A stretch of 64,000 nt of DNA from CAVYGM01 sp963768025 (GTDB lineage: Bacteria; Bacteroidota; Bacteroidia; Cytophagales; Spirosomataceae), in NCBI GenBank assembly GCA_963768025.1, contig CAVYGM010000022.1, forward strand, positions 1-64,000, in the 5' to 3' direction. How positions within the stretch are numbered: the first letter of the stretch is position 1; every line of letters begins with the position of its first letter. Positions 39,786-48,712 of this stretch are shown in pieces. Both the position numbers and the translations under genes were made by a program. A model generated the notes under the pieces. That model worked only from the letters and a program-made list of their open reading frames with translations, was not told the DNA's origin and did no database searches.

Positions 39786-42116
39786 TCAGCCCGTCACTTC
39801 GTTGGTTGCAAACTTGAATTCCATCTCCCCCACTACTTCCCTGGCCAGACCTAGTACCTCCACTACCTGTGGAGTCTGGGTAGGATTCATAACCATGATT
39901 GATTCCTGATTCACGGATATGGTAAAAGTAATGCCCCGGAAGCCGATCCGAAAGGAGTACGACTCCCAACGCTCGGGGATGTAGGGGTTCAGGACCAGTA
40001 CTCCATCCTTGACGCGTTGGCCGGCAAATCCTTTCACCAGGCTCATCCAGGTACCCGCCATGGAGGTAATGTGTAAGCCGTCCTCGGTATCGTTGTTATA
40101 ATCATCCAGATCTAGTCGCGCCGTGCGTAGGTACATCTCGTAGGCTTTTTCGCGTTTGCCTAGTCGGGCGGCGATGATGGCATGGACGCAGGGAGACAGG
40201 GAAGACTCGTGGACTGTCATGGGCTCATAAAAATCAAAATTCCGGCGGATGACTTCCTCCGAAAAATCAGATTCAAAAAAGTACAAGCCTTGCAAAACAT
40301 CAGCTTGTTTGATGAAGCAGGAACGTAAAATCCGATCCCACGACCATTTTTGATTAATTGGCCGATGTTCCGTAATTTGATCTACGGTCAAAAGCTCCTT
40401 ATTCAGGAATCCTTCCTGTTGCAGAAATACCTGACGGTTTTCGTCGTAGGGCAGGAACAAATTGTCCAGAATGTGCTGCCAGGCTTTCGGCTCTACTCCT
40501 TCGTCAAAGCTTGTTTTTTCGAGGATTGGACCCAAGGCACCCGCCTGCTTGGCGTAGTCCAGCGCCGATAAGGTGTAAGAGAGTGTCCACGCGGCGATGT
40601 AATTGGTGTACCAGTTGTTATTAACGTTGTTTTCGTATTCATTGGGCCCGGTCACGCCCAGCATAACGTATTGTTGCTTTTCCTCCGACCAGTTTACCCG
40701 CTGCGCCCAGAACCTCGAAATACCGATCAGAACTTCCAGCCCATGGGACGTCAGGTAATATTCGTCACCGGTGTACCGGATGTAGTCGAAAATGGCGTAG
40801 GCAATCGCGCCGTTCCGGTGGATTTCTTCAAACGTGATTTCCCATTCGTTATGGCATTCTTCCCCGTTCATGGTGACCATCGGATACAGCGCAGCCCCGT
40901 CCTTAAACCCTAGTTTCTCGGCGTTTTCAATGGCTTTTTGGAGATGGTTGTATCGGTAAATCAGCAGGTTACGGGCAACTTTCTGGTCCGAAGCTGCCAG
41001 GTAAAACGGGATGCAATAGGCTTCGGTATCCCAGTAGGTAACGCCACCGTATTTTTCACCGGTAAAGCCCTTCGGGCCAATATTTAACCGGTCATCTTCG
41101 CCCGTGTAGGTTTGTTGCAACTGGAAAATATTAAACCGAATACCTTGCTGCGCAGCTATATCCCCCTTGATTTCTATGTCGTTGCGTTCCCACTTATTTT
41201 CCCAGGCTAGCACGTGTTCGTCAAGTAACTGCCCGTACCCTTTAGAGGTAATCCGGTCCAAGTAGTGCTTCGTTTCAATGGATAATTCTTCCTTTTGGTA
41301 ATTAAGAGAAGAAAGGTTCACGGCGTATTTGTACAGGGTAATTTCGTCGTTTTGGTTCGCTTTTACCAGTATCTTGGCCGCTACGTATTTTTCGTCCCGG
41401 ATCGGCAGTGACTGGAAATCAACCGGATCGCCATTTACCGCCAAATCAAACCGCATACCGGTGGCTACCTGAAACTGCTCCACGCCGTACGGGTTGGGCT
41501 TGGTTTCCAGCACCACTATGCCTTCCCCGAAGGTAGTTTCTTTTTTTATTTCAGTCCAGAACGTCTCCTCGTAGTTGGCATCCCGGTTGCGGATGTTTCC
41601 ATCCAGGTAGGGCGTAAGGGTGATAGTTCCATCGTAATTTAGCGGCGAAACCGAATACTTTATGGCTCCCGACTCATCGTCCACCAGGCTGCAGAAACGC
41701 TGACTCGTGATCTGTAATCGGATGCCATTGGGCATTTCTACGGTGCATTCCCTCTCGAGAACTCCGCGTTTCATGTCAAGAGACCGTCTAAACGTCTCTA
41801 CCCGGCAGGTATGGAGGTCAAGGCGTACGCCTTCAATTTCTACATGAATGCCAATCCAGTTGCAAGCGTTAATAACTTTGGCAAAATAATTGGGGTACCC
41901 ATTTTTCCACCATCCTACCCTGGTTTTATCCGGGAAATAGACGCCCGCCACGTAGTTTCCCAGTAGCGATTTTCCCGAATAATCCTCCTCAAAGTTGCCC
42001 CGTTGGCCCATTCGACCGTTCCCAAGGCTCAGGAGGCTTTCGGTAATTTCATTGTGTTTTTCGTGAAAACCATTTTCAACAATACACCATTCATCGTGTG
42101 TAATATAGCTTTTCAT
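39786..42116 (-). CDS. GH65 glycoside phosphorylase, probably maltose phosphorylase
   Basis: 776 residues, the usual GH65 length. N-terminal beta-sandwich, then an (alpha/alpha)6 barrel. The general acid is E493 in GVTGPNEYEN, and the substrate loop is YWDTEAYCIPFYLA. HESSLSPCVHAIIAA near residue 640 is the phosphate-binding His-Ser-Ser motif, so it is a phosphorylase, not a hydrolase. It splits an alpha-linked disaccharide with Pi to glucose and beta-glucose 1-phosphate. Maltose is favoured by the GH13 enzymes and carrier nearby; trehalose or kojibiose cannot be ruled out. The beta-phosphoglucomutase gene lies just upstream (28 bp), which uses exactly this product. Confidence 0.87.
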   Translation of the reverse strand: MKSYITHDEWCIVENGFHEKHNEITESLLSLGNGRMGQRGNFEEDYSGKSLLGNYVAGVYFPDKTRVGWWKNGYPNYFAKVINACNWIGIHVEIEGVRLDLHTCRVETFRRSLDMKRGVLERECTVEMPNGIRLQITSQRFCSLVDDESGAIKYSVSPLNYDGTITLTPYLDGNIRNRDANYEETFWTEIKKETTFGEGIVVLETKPNPYGVEQFQVATGMRFDLAVNGDPVDFQSLPIRDEKYVAAKILVKANQNDEITLYKYAVNLSSLNYQKEELSIETKHYLDRITSKGYGQLLDEHVLAWENKWERNDIEIKGDIAAQQGIRFNIFQLQQTYTGEDDRLNIGPKGFTGEKYGGVTYWDTEAYCIPFYLAASDQKVARNLLIYRYNHLQKAIENAEKLGFKDGAALYPMVTMNGEECHNEWEITFEEIHRNGAIAYAIFDYIRYTGDEYYLTSHGLEVLIGISRFWAQRVNWSEEKQQYVMLGVTGPNEYENNVNNNWYTNYIAAWTLSYTLSALDYAKQAGALGPILEKTSFDEGVEPKAWQHILDNLFLPYDENRQVFLQQEGFLNKELLTVDQITEHRPINQKWSWDRILRSCFIKQADVLQGLYFFESDFSEEVIRRNFDFYEPMTVHESSLSPCVHAIIAARLGKREKAYEMYLRTARLDLDDYNNDTEDGLHITSMAGTWMSLVKGFAGQRVKDGVLVLNPYIPERWESYSFRIGFRGITFTISVNQESIMVMNPTQTPQVVEVLGLAREVVGEMEFKFATNEVTG

Positions 42117-42144
42117 TCTATCTATTTTGGAGGATTAAATGGGA

Positions 42145-42807
42145 CTAACTATTCCTAAACAGCTCGGTAAGAATCTTCAAATCGAAACCGGTAAAGCTGG
42201 TAATCACGATATCGGCATCCAATAACACCGCCGGATCGCCTACTCCTACAGCAAACATTGCGCCAGCTTTCGCGGCTTGAATTCCCGCCAGGGCGTCCTC
42301 AAACACCGCGCAACTTTCCGCCTCCACCCCAAGGTCCTGCGCCCCCAGCAGGAATGTTTCGGGATCAGGCTTGCCTTTGGTGATGCGGTTGCCATCAATG
42401 ATGGTTTCAAAATAGTCCACCATGGCGATTTGTTCCAATATGAGGCGAGCGTTTTTACTAGCCGATCCCAGACCAATTTTTATGTCTGAAGCCTGCAAGG
42501 AGTCCAGAAAAGGGATCACGCCGGGAAGCACATCCTCCGGAGTCATCTGCCGGCAAAGTTCCAGGTATTGTTCATTTTTCAGGCCAGCGAGTTCCAGCTT
42601 GGTAGGTTCATCCAAGGAAACGTTGCCAAAGCCGAGAATGATTTCAAGGGACTCCATGCGGCTTACCCCTTTCAGCTGTTCGTTTTGTTGGTGGGTCAAA
42701 TCAAAACCGAGTTTGTTAGCTAGGGTCCGCCAGGCGATATAATGGAATTTGGCGGTGTCCACGATTACCCCATCGAGGTCAAAAAGGCAGGCTTTTAATT
42801 CGGACAT
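42145..42807 (-). CDS. pgmB: Beta-phosphoglucomutase
   Basis: 220 residues from ATG 42807 (MSELKACLFDLDGVIVDTA). Upstream in-frame ATGs (42855) add non-family residues. HAD superfamily with nucleophile D10 and acid/base D12, cap motif FHYIAWRTLANKLGFDL and KGVSRMESLEIIL, motif II LGSASKNARLIL, the Lys of motif III (KGKPDPETFLLGAQDLGV) and FEDALAGIQAAKAGAM. It converts beta-glucose 1-phosphate from the GH65 enzyme to glucose 6-phosphate. It lies 28 bp upstream of the GH65 gene and 223 bp after the GH13 gene, in the same direction. Confidence 0.95.
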   Translation of the reverse strand: MSELKACLFDLDGVIVDTAKFHYIAWRTLANKLGFDLTHQQNEQLKGVSRMESLEIILGFGNVSLDEPTKLELAGLKNEQYLELCRQMTPEDVLPGVIPFLDSLQASDIKIGLGSASKNARLILEQIAMVDYFETIIDGNRITKGKPDPETFLLGAQDLGVEAESCAVFEDALAGIQAAKAGAMFAVGVGDPAVLLDADIVITSFTGFDLKILTELFRNS

Positions 42808-43030
42808 TCGGTACGAGCTGGTTTTATGAATCACAAAAATAGCAATTGAAGGCAATTTGAAGCCCTATTTCTCTATTTGATTCACTAAATGAATAGCAAC
42901 TCACCTTCGTAAGCAGAAGATTCTCCGGCGACCTCCAAAGGTAGGTAGCCCAAGAAGCTAAGCAAATAACTACTGGCGTCTGCCTGGCTTCCTTCCCGGC
43001 TATCGCTTTTTGGCGCGTCGGGGATACGCC
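42808..43030. other. 223-bp spacer between pgmB and the GH13 gene
   Basis: Both flanking genes are on the minus strand. I see no ORF, hairpin or clear promoter. It may hold a separate promoter for pgmB-GH65. Confidence 0.3.
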
Positions 43031-44956
43031 CTATTTTTGTAATTCCAGCACGTAGGCTGATCCAGCCGCCAGGCTAATGGTTTCCAAAGTTGTGAGGTTT
43101 TGGTCCGTCAGTACGCTCATTGCTCTGGTAAAACCGCCCATTCGTTCGGCAAAGCGAGTAGTCGGGAGCTCTTTGGGAGTGTCATTAGAGTTCATGATGA
43201 TCATGATGGTTTTCTGATCGTTGTACCTAAAATACACGTACACACCGTCCATAGGAAGGTACTGCATCAATTTGCCAGTGGATAAGGCGGGGGTATTCTT
43301 CCGGTAGGTAGCCAACTTTTTGACGAAGGTAAAAGCCTCCTCCTCCGCTTTTGAGCGGCCTGCGGCCTTGAATTTGTTTTCGGGGTCGCCCGTGAAACCA
43401 CCTGGAAAATCTTTCCGTACCTCCGCATCGGACGGATTCATGAAATTCTTCATCAGGATTTCGGTACCATAGTACAATTGAGGAATCCCCCTCGTCGTGA
43501 GGAGCCAGGTGAGTCCCATTTTGTATTTCTCAAAATTCTCACCGATGACAGAGTAGTAACGGTTCATGTCGTGGTTATCCAAAAAGACCACGTTTTTGAA
43601 CGGATCTTCGTAGAGGTAATCCTGGCCCAATACCTGGTACACGCGCTGGATACCATCGTTCCATCCCTGCTTTTGATTCAAGGCGTCCATGATGGCAAAC
43701 TGTAATTGAAAATCACAAGCCCCCGGCAGGTTGCTCTTGAAGGGTACCTCTAACTTATTCCGCTGAAAATAGGCTTGGTTAGCCACGCTATTCACCCAGT
43801 TTTCACCAAAAATGTGAATTTTGGGATACTCTTCCAGCAAGGCCGTGTTACAGCGATTCATGAATTCGAGGTCATTGTACATATAGGTATCCACCCGCCA
43901 GGCGTCTATTCCAAAGTACTCCACCGTCCAGAGGGCATGTTGAATCAGGTAATTAGCTACGAATGAATTTTTCTGGTTCAGGTCGGGCAGGAAGGGTACA
44001 AACCACCCGTCCGAGGTGACTCTCCGGTCAATTTCGGAAGCATAAGGGTCCACCAGGGGCTGATCTTTGTAGGAGGTATTGGTGTAGGTAGGCCATTGGT
44101 GCAGGAAATCCTTGGCCGGCAAATCCTGAAGCATCCAATGGTTGATCCCGGCATGGTTGTACACCGCATCCTGAATCACTTTGATCCCATTGGCGTGGGC
44201 TGTCTCCACCAATTTCTTATAGGCTTCGTTGCCCCCCAGGCGCTTGTCCACCTGATAATGATCCGTGAAGCCATAGCCATGGTAGGCCGAGCGTTTCACC
44301 CCGCCTTCATTGGTCAGAGGTTGGTTATTTTCCAGAACCGGGTTCAACCACAAGGCCGTTACGGCCATTTCTTTAAAATAATCCATGTGGTTGATCACCC
44401 CCTGCAAATCACCCCCATGACGAAGAAAAGGATTGGAACGGTCAGCTTCAGTGTCGGCCATATCGGCAAATTTGTCGTTGGCAGGTTCCCCGTTTGAAAA
44501 CCGGTCGGGTAGCAGCAGGTAGATAAAGTCCGAAGCATCGACCCCCTGCGCTTTTACAAACTCCGATCTTGGCCTTAGTTCATAGGTATACGACTTGGAT
44601 ACCTTTTGGATGGTGGGCTTGCGTCGGCCTTTGCGGATTTCCACCTCATTGAAAACGTCAATGGAAAAAGCACCCGCCTTACAATCGGGCAAGATGGTCA
44701 GGTCCACAAAAAGGTAGTTGGGGTTGTCGACCTTACTGACTTTATTGACCTGCAAGCCGGGGTAGTTGATGGTAAGCTTGGAGGAGGCGATGTTATTGCC
44801 GTGAAGTACCAGCTGAAGGCGTGGATCTTTCATCCCAACCCACCAATTTAGAGGCTCGATGCGGTCCAGCACAACGCCCTGGGAAGAACAAAAAGATGGA
44901 TACCCGAACTGGGTAAGGAGCAGGAGAAAAAACAAGTAGTAAAAGAATCGTCTCAT
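43031..44956 (-). CDS. Secreted GH13 alpha-amylase family enzyme, neopullulanase/cyclomaltodextrinase type
   Basis: 641 residues. Signal peptide (MRRFFYYLFFLLLLTQFGYPSFC), then an N-terminal Ig-like domain of the cyclomaltodextrinase type (residues about 25-130), then the GH13 barrel: IYLLLPDRFSNG, VIQDAVYNHAG, nucleophile D356 in DAWRVDTY, acid/base E385 in FGENW and D463 in FLDNHD. SusA-like enzymes of this architecture hydrolyse cyclodextrins, pullulan or maltodextrins in the periplasm. The C-terminal beta-domain ends GSAYVLELQK. It is divergently transcribed from the second GH13 gene 81 bp away. Confidence 0.9.
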   Translation of the reverse strand: MRRFFYYLFFLLLLTQFGYPSFCSSQGVVLDRIEPLNWWVGMKDPRLQLVLHGNNIASSKLTINYPGLQVNKVSKVDNPNYLFVDLTILPDCKAGAFSIDVFNEVEIRKGRRKPTIQKVSKSYTYELRPRSEFVKAQGVDASDFIYLLLPDRFSNGEPANDKFADMADTEADRSNPFLRHGGDLQGVINHMDYFKEMAVTALWLNPVLENNQPLTNEGGVKRSAYHGYGFTDHYQVDKRLGGNEAYKKLVETAHANGIKVIQDAVYNHAGINHWMLQDLPAKDFLHQWPTYTNTSYKDQPLVDPYASEIDRRVTSDGWFVPFLPDLNQKNSFVANYLIQHALWTVEYFGIDAWRVDTYMYNDLEFMNRCNTALLEEYPKIHIFGENWVNSVANQAYFQRNKLEVPFKSNLPGACDFQLQFAIMDALNQKQGWNDGIQRVYQVLGQDYLYEDPFKNVVFLDNHDMNRYYSVIGENFEKYKMGLTWLLTTRGIPQLYYGTEILMKNFMNPSDAEVRKDFPGGFTGDPENKFKAAGRSKAEEEAFTFVKKLATYRKNTPALSTGKLMQYLPMDGVYVYFRYNDQKTIMIIMNSNDTPKELPTTRFAERMGGFTRAMSVLTDQNLTTLETISLAAGSAYVLELQK

Positions 44957-45025
44957 GGTAATTGATTAAATTATGGATTGGTAAATTAAAGCATTTGCCC
45001 TATTTTATCATAAATAAATCCTTTT

Positions 45026-45033
45026 TACATTTG
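45026..45033 (+). promoter_or_regulatory. -7 box in the divergent GH13 promoter region
   Basis: TACATTTG matches TAnnTTTG and lies only 4 bases before the ATG of the plus-strand GH13 lipoprotein gene. The 81-base divergent region (44957-45037) must also serve the minus-strand GH13 gene. No ideal -33 box was seen. Confidence 0.45.
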
Positions 45034-45037
45034 AAAA

Positions 45038-46882
45038 ATGAACCCAATTCCAATGCAGAAGCAGATTTTTATTTCAATCCTCTCGTTTTTTATCGTTTTA
45101 TTGGGAGCTTGTACAAAAATGAACTCTGATAGCTCCATGACCTCTACCGAATCTCCAAACGATAAACTGGTGGTTTATCAAATTTTTACTCGCCTATTTG
45201 GAAATCAAAACGCAACCAATGAATTCTATGGGTCAAAAGAAAAGAATGGCGTTGGCAAGTTTAACGATATATCTAACGTCGCTCTCAAAGCCCTCAAAGA
45301 TTTTGGGGTAACCCACGTGTGGTACACGGGGGTAATAGAGCACGCCACCATGACAGATTATACGGCTTTTGGCATTCAGTCCGACAATCCGCTGATCGTT
45401 AAGGGAAAAGCAGGCTCTCCCTACGCCATAAAAGACTATTATGACCTTGACCCGGATTTGGCGGTGGACGTAAACAACCGGATGGAAGAATTTGAATCCC
45501 TGCTCAACCGCACCCACGCGGAAGGCCTTAAAGCACTCATTGATTTTATTCCCAACCACGTAGCCCGGCAGTACCATTCGGATAAAAAACCAGCCGGTGT
45601 CCTTGATTTTGGGGAGGGTGATTCCACCTCGGTCGTATTTCACCAGCAAAATAATTTTTACTATTTGCCGAATCAACCCTTCAAGGTGCCGGAAGGAATC
45701 AATCCCCCGGTGGAGGTGAAGGAAATGTACCAGGAGAATCCAGCCAAGGCCACTGGAAATGACGTTTTCAATGCCCAACCTACCATTAACGATTGGTTCG
45801 AGACCATAAAGCTCAACTATGGCGTAGACTACCTGAGTGGCCGGGCCAAACGGTTTGATCCGATCCCTTCCACCTGGCTAAAAATGCGGGATATACTGCT
45901 ATTCTGGACCCAAAAAGGGGTGGATGGTTTTCGCTGCGACATGGCGGAGATGGTACCCGTCGAATTTTGGGGTTGGGTGATTCCAGAAATACAACAGGTA
46001 AATCCTGACATAATTTTTATCGCTGAGATCTACAATCCGGACGAGTATCACAACTACATTCAGCAAGGAAAATTCACCTACCTCTACGACAAAGTGGGCC
46101 TGTACGATGCCCTGAGGCGATTGATGGAGGGACACGGAACCGCTGAGGATATTACAAGGGTATGGCAAAAGGAATCGGGTGATATTTCAAACCACATGCT
46201 GCGCTTCTTGGAAAATCACGACGAGCAACGCATCGCCTCCTCGTCATTTGCCAAAGACCCGTTCGTAGCCATTCCCGCCTTTACGCTGAGTGCCACCCTG
46301 CATACCGGCCCGCTGATGATCTATTTTGGTCAGGAAGTGGGCGTAAATCCAACCAAACCGGAGGGATTTCAGGGGGACGATGGCCGTACCACCATTTTTG
46401 ACTACTGGGGAGTGAATGAATTTCAACAATGGACGAATGGCGGCAAATTCGACGGGGGAAAACTGACCGCAAAACAAAAAAAACTACGACAGTTTTATCA
46501 GGAGCTTAACCAATTTGTATTGAGCAACGAAGCCATTCACTCCGGTCAGTTCTATGACCTGCAATATGCCAATGGATATGGCCGCAGCCAAAACTATGAC
46601 CAAACGAGGGTGTACAGCTACCTGCGGTATACGGGAGAACAGAAATTACTGTGCATTTATAATTTCGACCTTACCCGCTCCTTTTCCACTCGGGTAATTG
46701 TCCCCGCAAATGCCCTCGTGGACTCCCTGGGGCTGGATAAAAGTAGGGGATTCCAGTTGCAGGAGGTATTTCCAGCCACCAAATTCAAAGCTTCCCTCAG
46801 TGGAACAGAGCTTACTACCCAAGGAGTTGCCGTCTCTTTACCCCCCCAAACCGTTCTGATTCTCTCACTTAAAGAAAACTAA
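45038..46882 (+). CDS. GH13 alpha-amylase family lipoprotein
   Basis: 614 residues. Signal peptide with lipobox LLGAC, then an Asp/Ser-rich tether, suggesting surface or periplasmic anchoring. The GH13 barrel has KLVVYQIFTRLFGNQ, LKALIDFIPNHVAR, D301 in DGFRCDMAEM, E330 in FIAEIYN and D395 in LENHDEQR, the complete catalytic triad. The long insertion between strands 3 and 4 (residues about 185-275) is unlike simple alpha-amylases. Alpha-glucan hydrolysis is inferred. The gene is followed by the carrier gene 3 bp later, so products are probably imported by it. Confidence 0.9.
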   Translation: MNPIPMQKQIFISILSFFIVLLGACTKMNSDSSMTSTESPNDKLVVYQIFTRLFGNQNATNEFYGSKEKNGVGKFNDISNVALKALKDFGVTHVWYTGVIEHATMTDYTAFGIQSDNPLIVKGKAGSPYAIKDYYDLDPDLAVDVNNRMEEFESLLNRTHAEGLKALIDFIPNHVARQYHSDKKPAGVLDFGEGDSTSVVFHQQNNFYYLPNQPFKVPEGINPPVEVKEMYQENPAKATGNDVFNAQPTINDWFETIKLNYGVDYLSGRAKRFDPIPSTWLKMRDILLFWTQKGVDGFRCDMAEMVPVEFWGWVIPEIQQVNPDIIFIAEIYNPDEYHNYIQQGKFTYLYDKVGLYDALRRLMEGHGTAEDITRVWQKESGDISNHMLRFLENHDEQRIASSSFAKDPFVAIPAFTLSATLHTGPLMIYFGQEVGVNPTKPEGFQGDDGRTTIFDYWGVNEFQQWTNGGKFDGGKLTAKQKKLRQFYQELNQFVLSNEAIHSGQFYDLQYANGYGRSQNYDQTRVYSYLRYTGEQKLLCIYNFDLTRSFSTRVIVPANALVDSLGLDKSRGFQLQEVFPATKFKASLSGTELTTQGVAVSLPPQTVLILSLKEN

Positions 46883-46885
46883 GAT

Positions 46886-48457
46886 ATGGCAATTTCTGCT
46901 TCCACCACCACCACTACCTCCACCCGTCCGAAGCCTAAACTAAGTTTTTGGGGAATCTGGAACATGAGTTTTGGGTTTCTGGGGATCCAATTCGGCTTCG
47001 CCCTCCAGAATGCCAACGTAAGCCGGATCTTCGAAACCCTAGGTGCGAGCGTGGACGATATTCCCATTCTGTGGGTAGCAGCCCCACTTACCGGATTGAT
47101 CATTCAACCAATTATCGGTTATTTCAGTGACCGCACCTGGACCCGGTTGGGGCGTCGCCGACCCTATTTTTTAGCCGGGGCGATACTGGCCTCGCTGGCC
47201 CTATTTATCATGCCCAACTCCCCCACCCTTTGGTTTGCGGCCGGTATGCTTTGGATCATGGATGCATCCATCAACATTACCATGGAACCGTTCCGGGCCT
47301 TTGTTGGCGATAACCTTCCCTCTGAGCAACGCACCTCGGGTTTTGCGATGCAGAGTTTTTTCATCGGAACTGGGGCCATTGTCGCTTCCTCCCTCCCCTA
47401 CATCATGACCAACTGGTTTGGGGTACCCAATCAGGCCGGGGAAGGTGTTATTCCAAATTCGGTAAAGTGGTCATTTTACCTGGGTGGGGCGGTCTTTCTA
47501 ATAGCGGTGGTGTGGACCGTGTTTCGCTCTACCGAGTATTCCCCCGAGGAAATGAAACAATTCTATGACAACGCCGAAGAAGATACTCACAAAGGCCCGG
47601 CCTTAGCCGGGGACGGATACCGGAAAAACGGACAGGCGCAAATCGTGAAAGGGTGCGTGGTGGCCCTGATCGGGTTACTACTTACCTGGTGGTTTTCTAC
47701 CCAGGGTCTTAATAAGGAACTCTACGTATTTTCGGTTGGCATGTTCCTGATTGGAGTTTTGTTTGGCATGTCTGGCCTCCTGCAAAAATCAGGCTCCTAT
47801 ACCAATGGTTTCGTGACCATAATGAACGATTTTGAAAGCATGCCAAGTACCATGAAACAGCTGGCCGTAGTTCAGTTCTTTTCCTGGTTTGCTCTGTTTG
47901 CCATGTGGATCTATATGACACCGGCCGTAACGAGCCATTTGTACGGCACTACCGACACCACCTCCAAGCTCTATAATGATGGTGCCGACTGGGTAGGTCT
48001 TTGCATGGGTATATACAATGGCGTTGCCGCTCTGGTAGCCTTCGGAATTCCCGTGGTAGCGCGCCTAACTAGTCGTCGCGTAACGCACCTCATCTGCCTG
48101 GCCGCGGGTGGGGTAAGTCTGCTTTCCGTTTATTATTTACCCAATCCTACCCTATTGATGCTACCAATGATAGGGATAGGAATTGCCTGGGCTTCCATCC
48201 TTTCGGTTCCGTACGCCATGCTGGCGGGCTCGCTTCCGGCCGACAAAATGGGGTACTACATGGGTGTTTTCAACTTTTTCATCGTAATTCCCCAGATCGT
48301 CGCCGCCGCCTTGTTGGGATTTTTGGTAAAAGTACTCTTTGATGGGGAGCCTATTTTTGCCCTGGTACTCGGGGGAATTTCTATGATTTTAGCAGGTTTG
48401 CTTTGCTTACGAGTCCATGACAAGGACGACGTTCGAGTGAGCGAAATTGGCGTGTAG
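46886..48457 (+). CDS. MFS sugar transporter, SLC45-like (maltose/sucrose type)
   Basis: 523 residues with 12 predicted helices. N-terminal GIWNMSFGFLGIQFGFALQNANVSRIFETLGA, the motif PLTGLIIQPIIGYFSDRTWTRLGRRRPYFLAGAI (a GxxSDRxxxRxGRRRP signature of this branch) and the C-terminal symmetric part GVFNFFIVIPQIVAAALLGFLVK. The branch includes maltose and sucrose symporters. It is 3 bp downstream of the GH13 lipoprotein gene and followed by a terminator, so the pair is an import unit for alpha-glucan breakdown products. Confidence 0.88.
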   Translation: MAISASTTTTTSTRPKPKLSFWGIWNMSFGFLGIQFGFALQNANVSRIFETLGASVDDIPILWVAAPLTGLIIQPIIGYFSDRTWTRLGRRRPYFLAGAILASLALFIMPNSPTLWFAAGMLWIMDASINITMEPFRAFVGDNLPSEQRTSGFAMQSFFIGTGAIVASSLPYIMTNWFGVPNQAGEGVIPNSVKWSFYLGGAVFLIAVVWTVFRSTEYSPEEMKQFYDNAEEDTHKGPALAGDGYRKNGQAQIVKGCVVALIGLLLTWWFSTQGLNKELYVFSVGMFLIGVLFGMSGLLQKSGSYTNGFVTIMNDFESMPSTMKQLAVVQFFSWFALFAMWIYMTPAVTSHLYGTTDTTSKLYNDGADWVGLCMGIYNGVAALVAFGIPVVARLTSRRVTHLICLAAGGVSLLSVYYLPNPTLLMLPMIGIGIAWASILSVPYAMLAGSLPADKMGYYMGVFNFFIVIPQIVAAALLGFLVKVLFDGEPIFALVLGGISMILAGLLCLRVHDKDDVRVSEIGV

Positions 48458-48481
48458 TACGTAAAGTTTTGCTCCTGAACC

Positions 48482-48521
48482 CCTCATCGCTCGATTCGGA
48501 CTAACGGGTCGAGCGATGAGG
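48482..48521 (+). terminator. Hairpin terminator after the MFS gene
   Basis: A 13-bp perfect stem (CCTCATCGCTCGA and its complement) with a 14-base loop, 24 bases after the stop. The T-tract afterwards is weak (GTTATATAGG), so it may be only partly effective. Confidence 0.6.
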
Positions 48522-48551
48522 TTATATAGGCAATCTCTTGTACTAATCCAC

Positions 48552-48559
48552 TATTTTTG
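48552..48559 (+). promoter_or_regulatory. Candidate -7 box for the trehalose operon
   Basis: TATTTTTG matches TAnnTTTG and lies 153 bases before the ATG of the TPS-TPP gene, just past the hairpin at 48482-48521. It would give a leader of about 150 bases. No good -33 element is visible. Confidence 0.3.
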
Positions 48560-48712
48560 GGTATTTCACCAGTTTATCACTACCTTAGAGTATCACCCGT
48601 CGAACCCGACCGGGCACAGATATTTATGTTTTTGATACGTTCCTTGATGATTCAGACTTACATCTGATAAGTTCGTTGAATAAGTCATCCACTCACCGGA
48701 CGTGTAACTATT

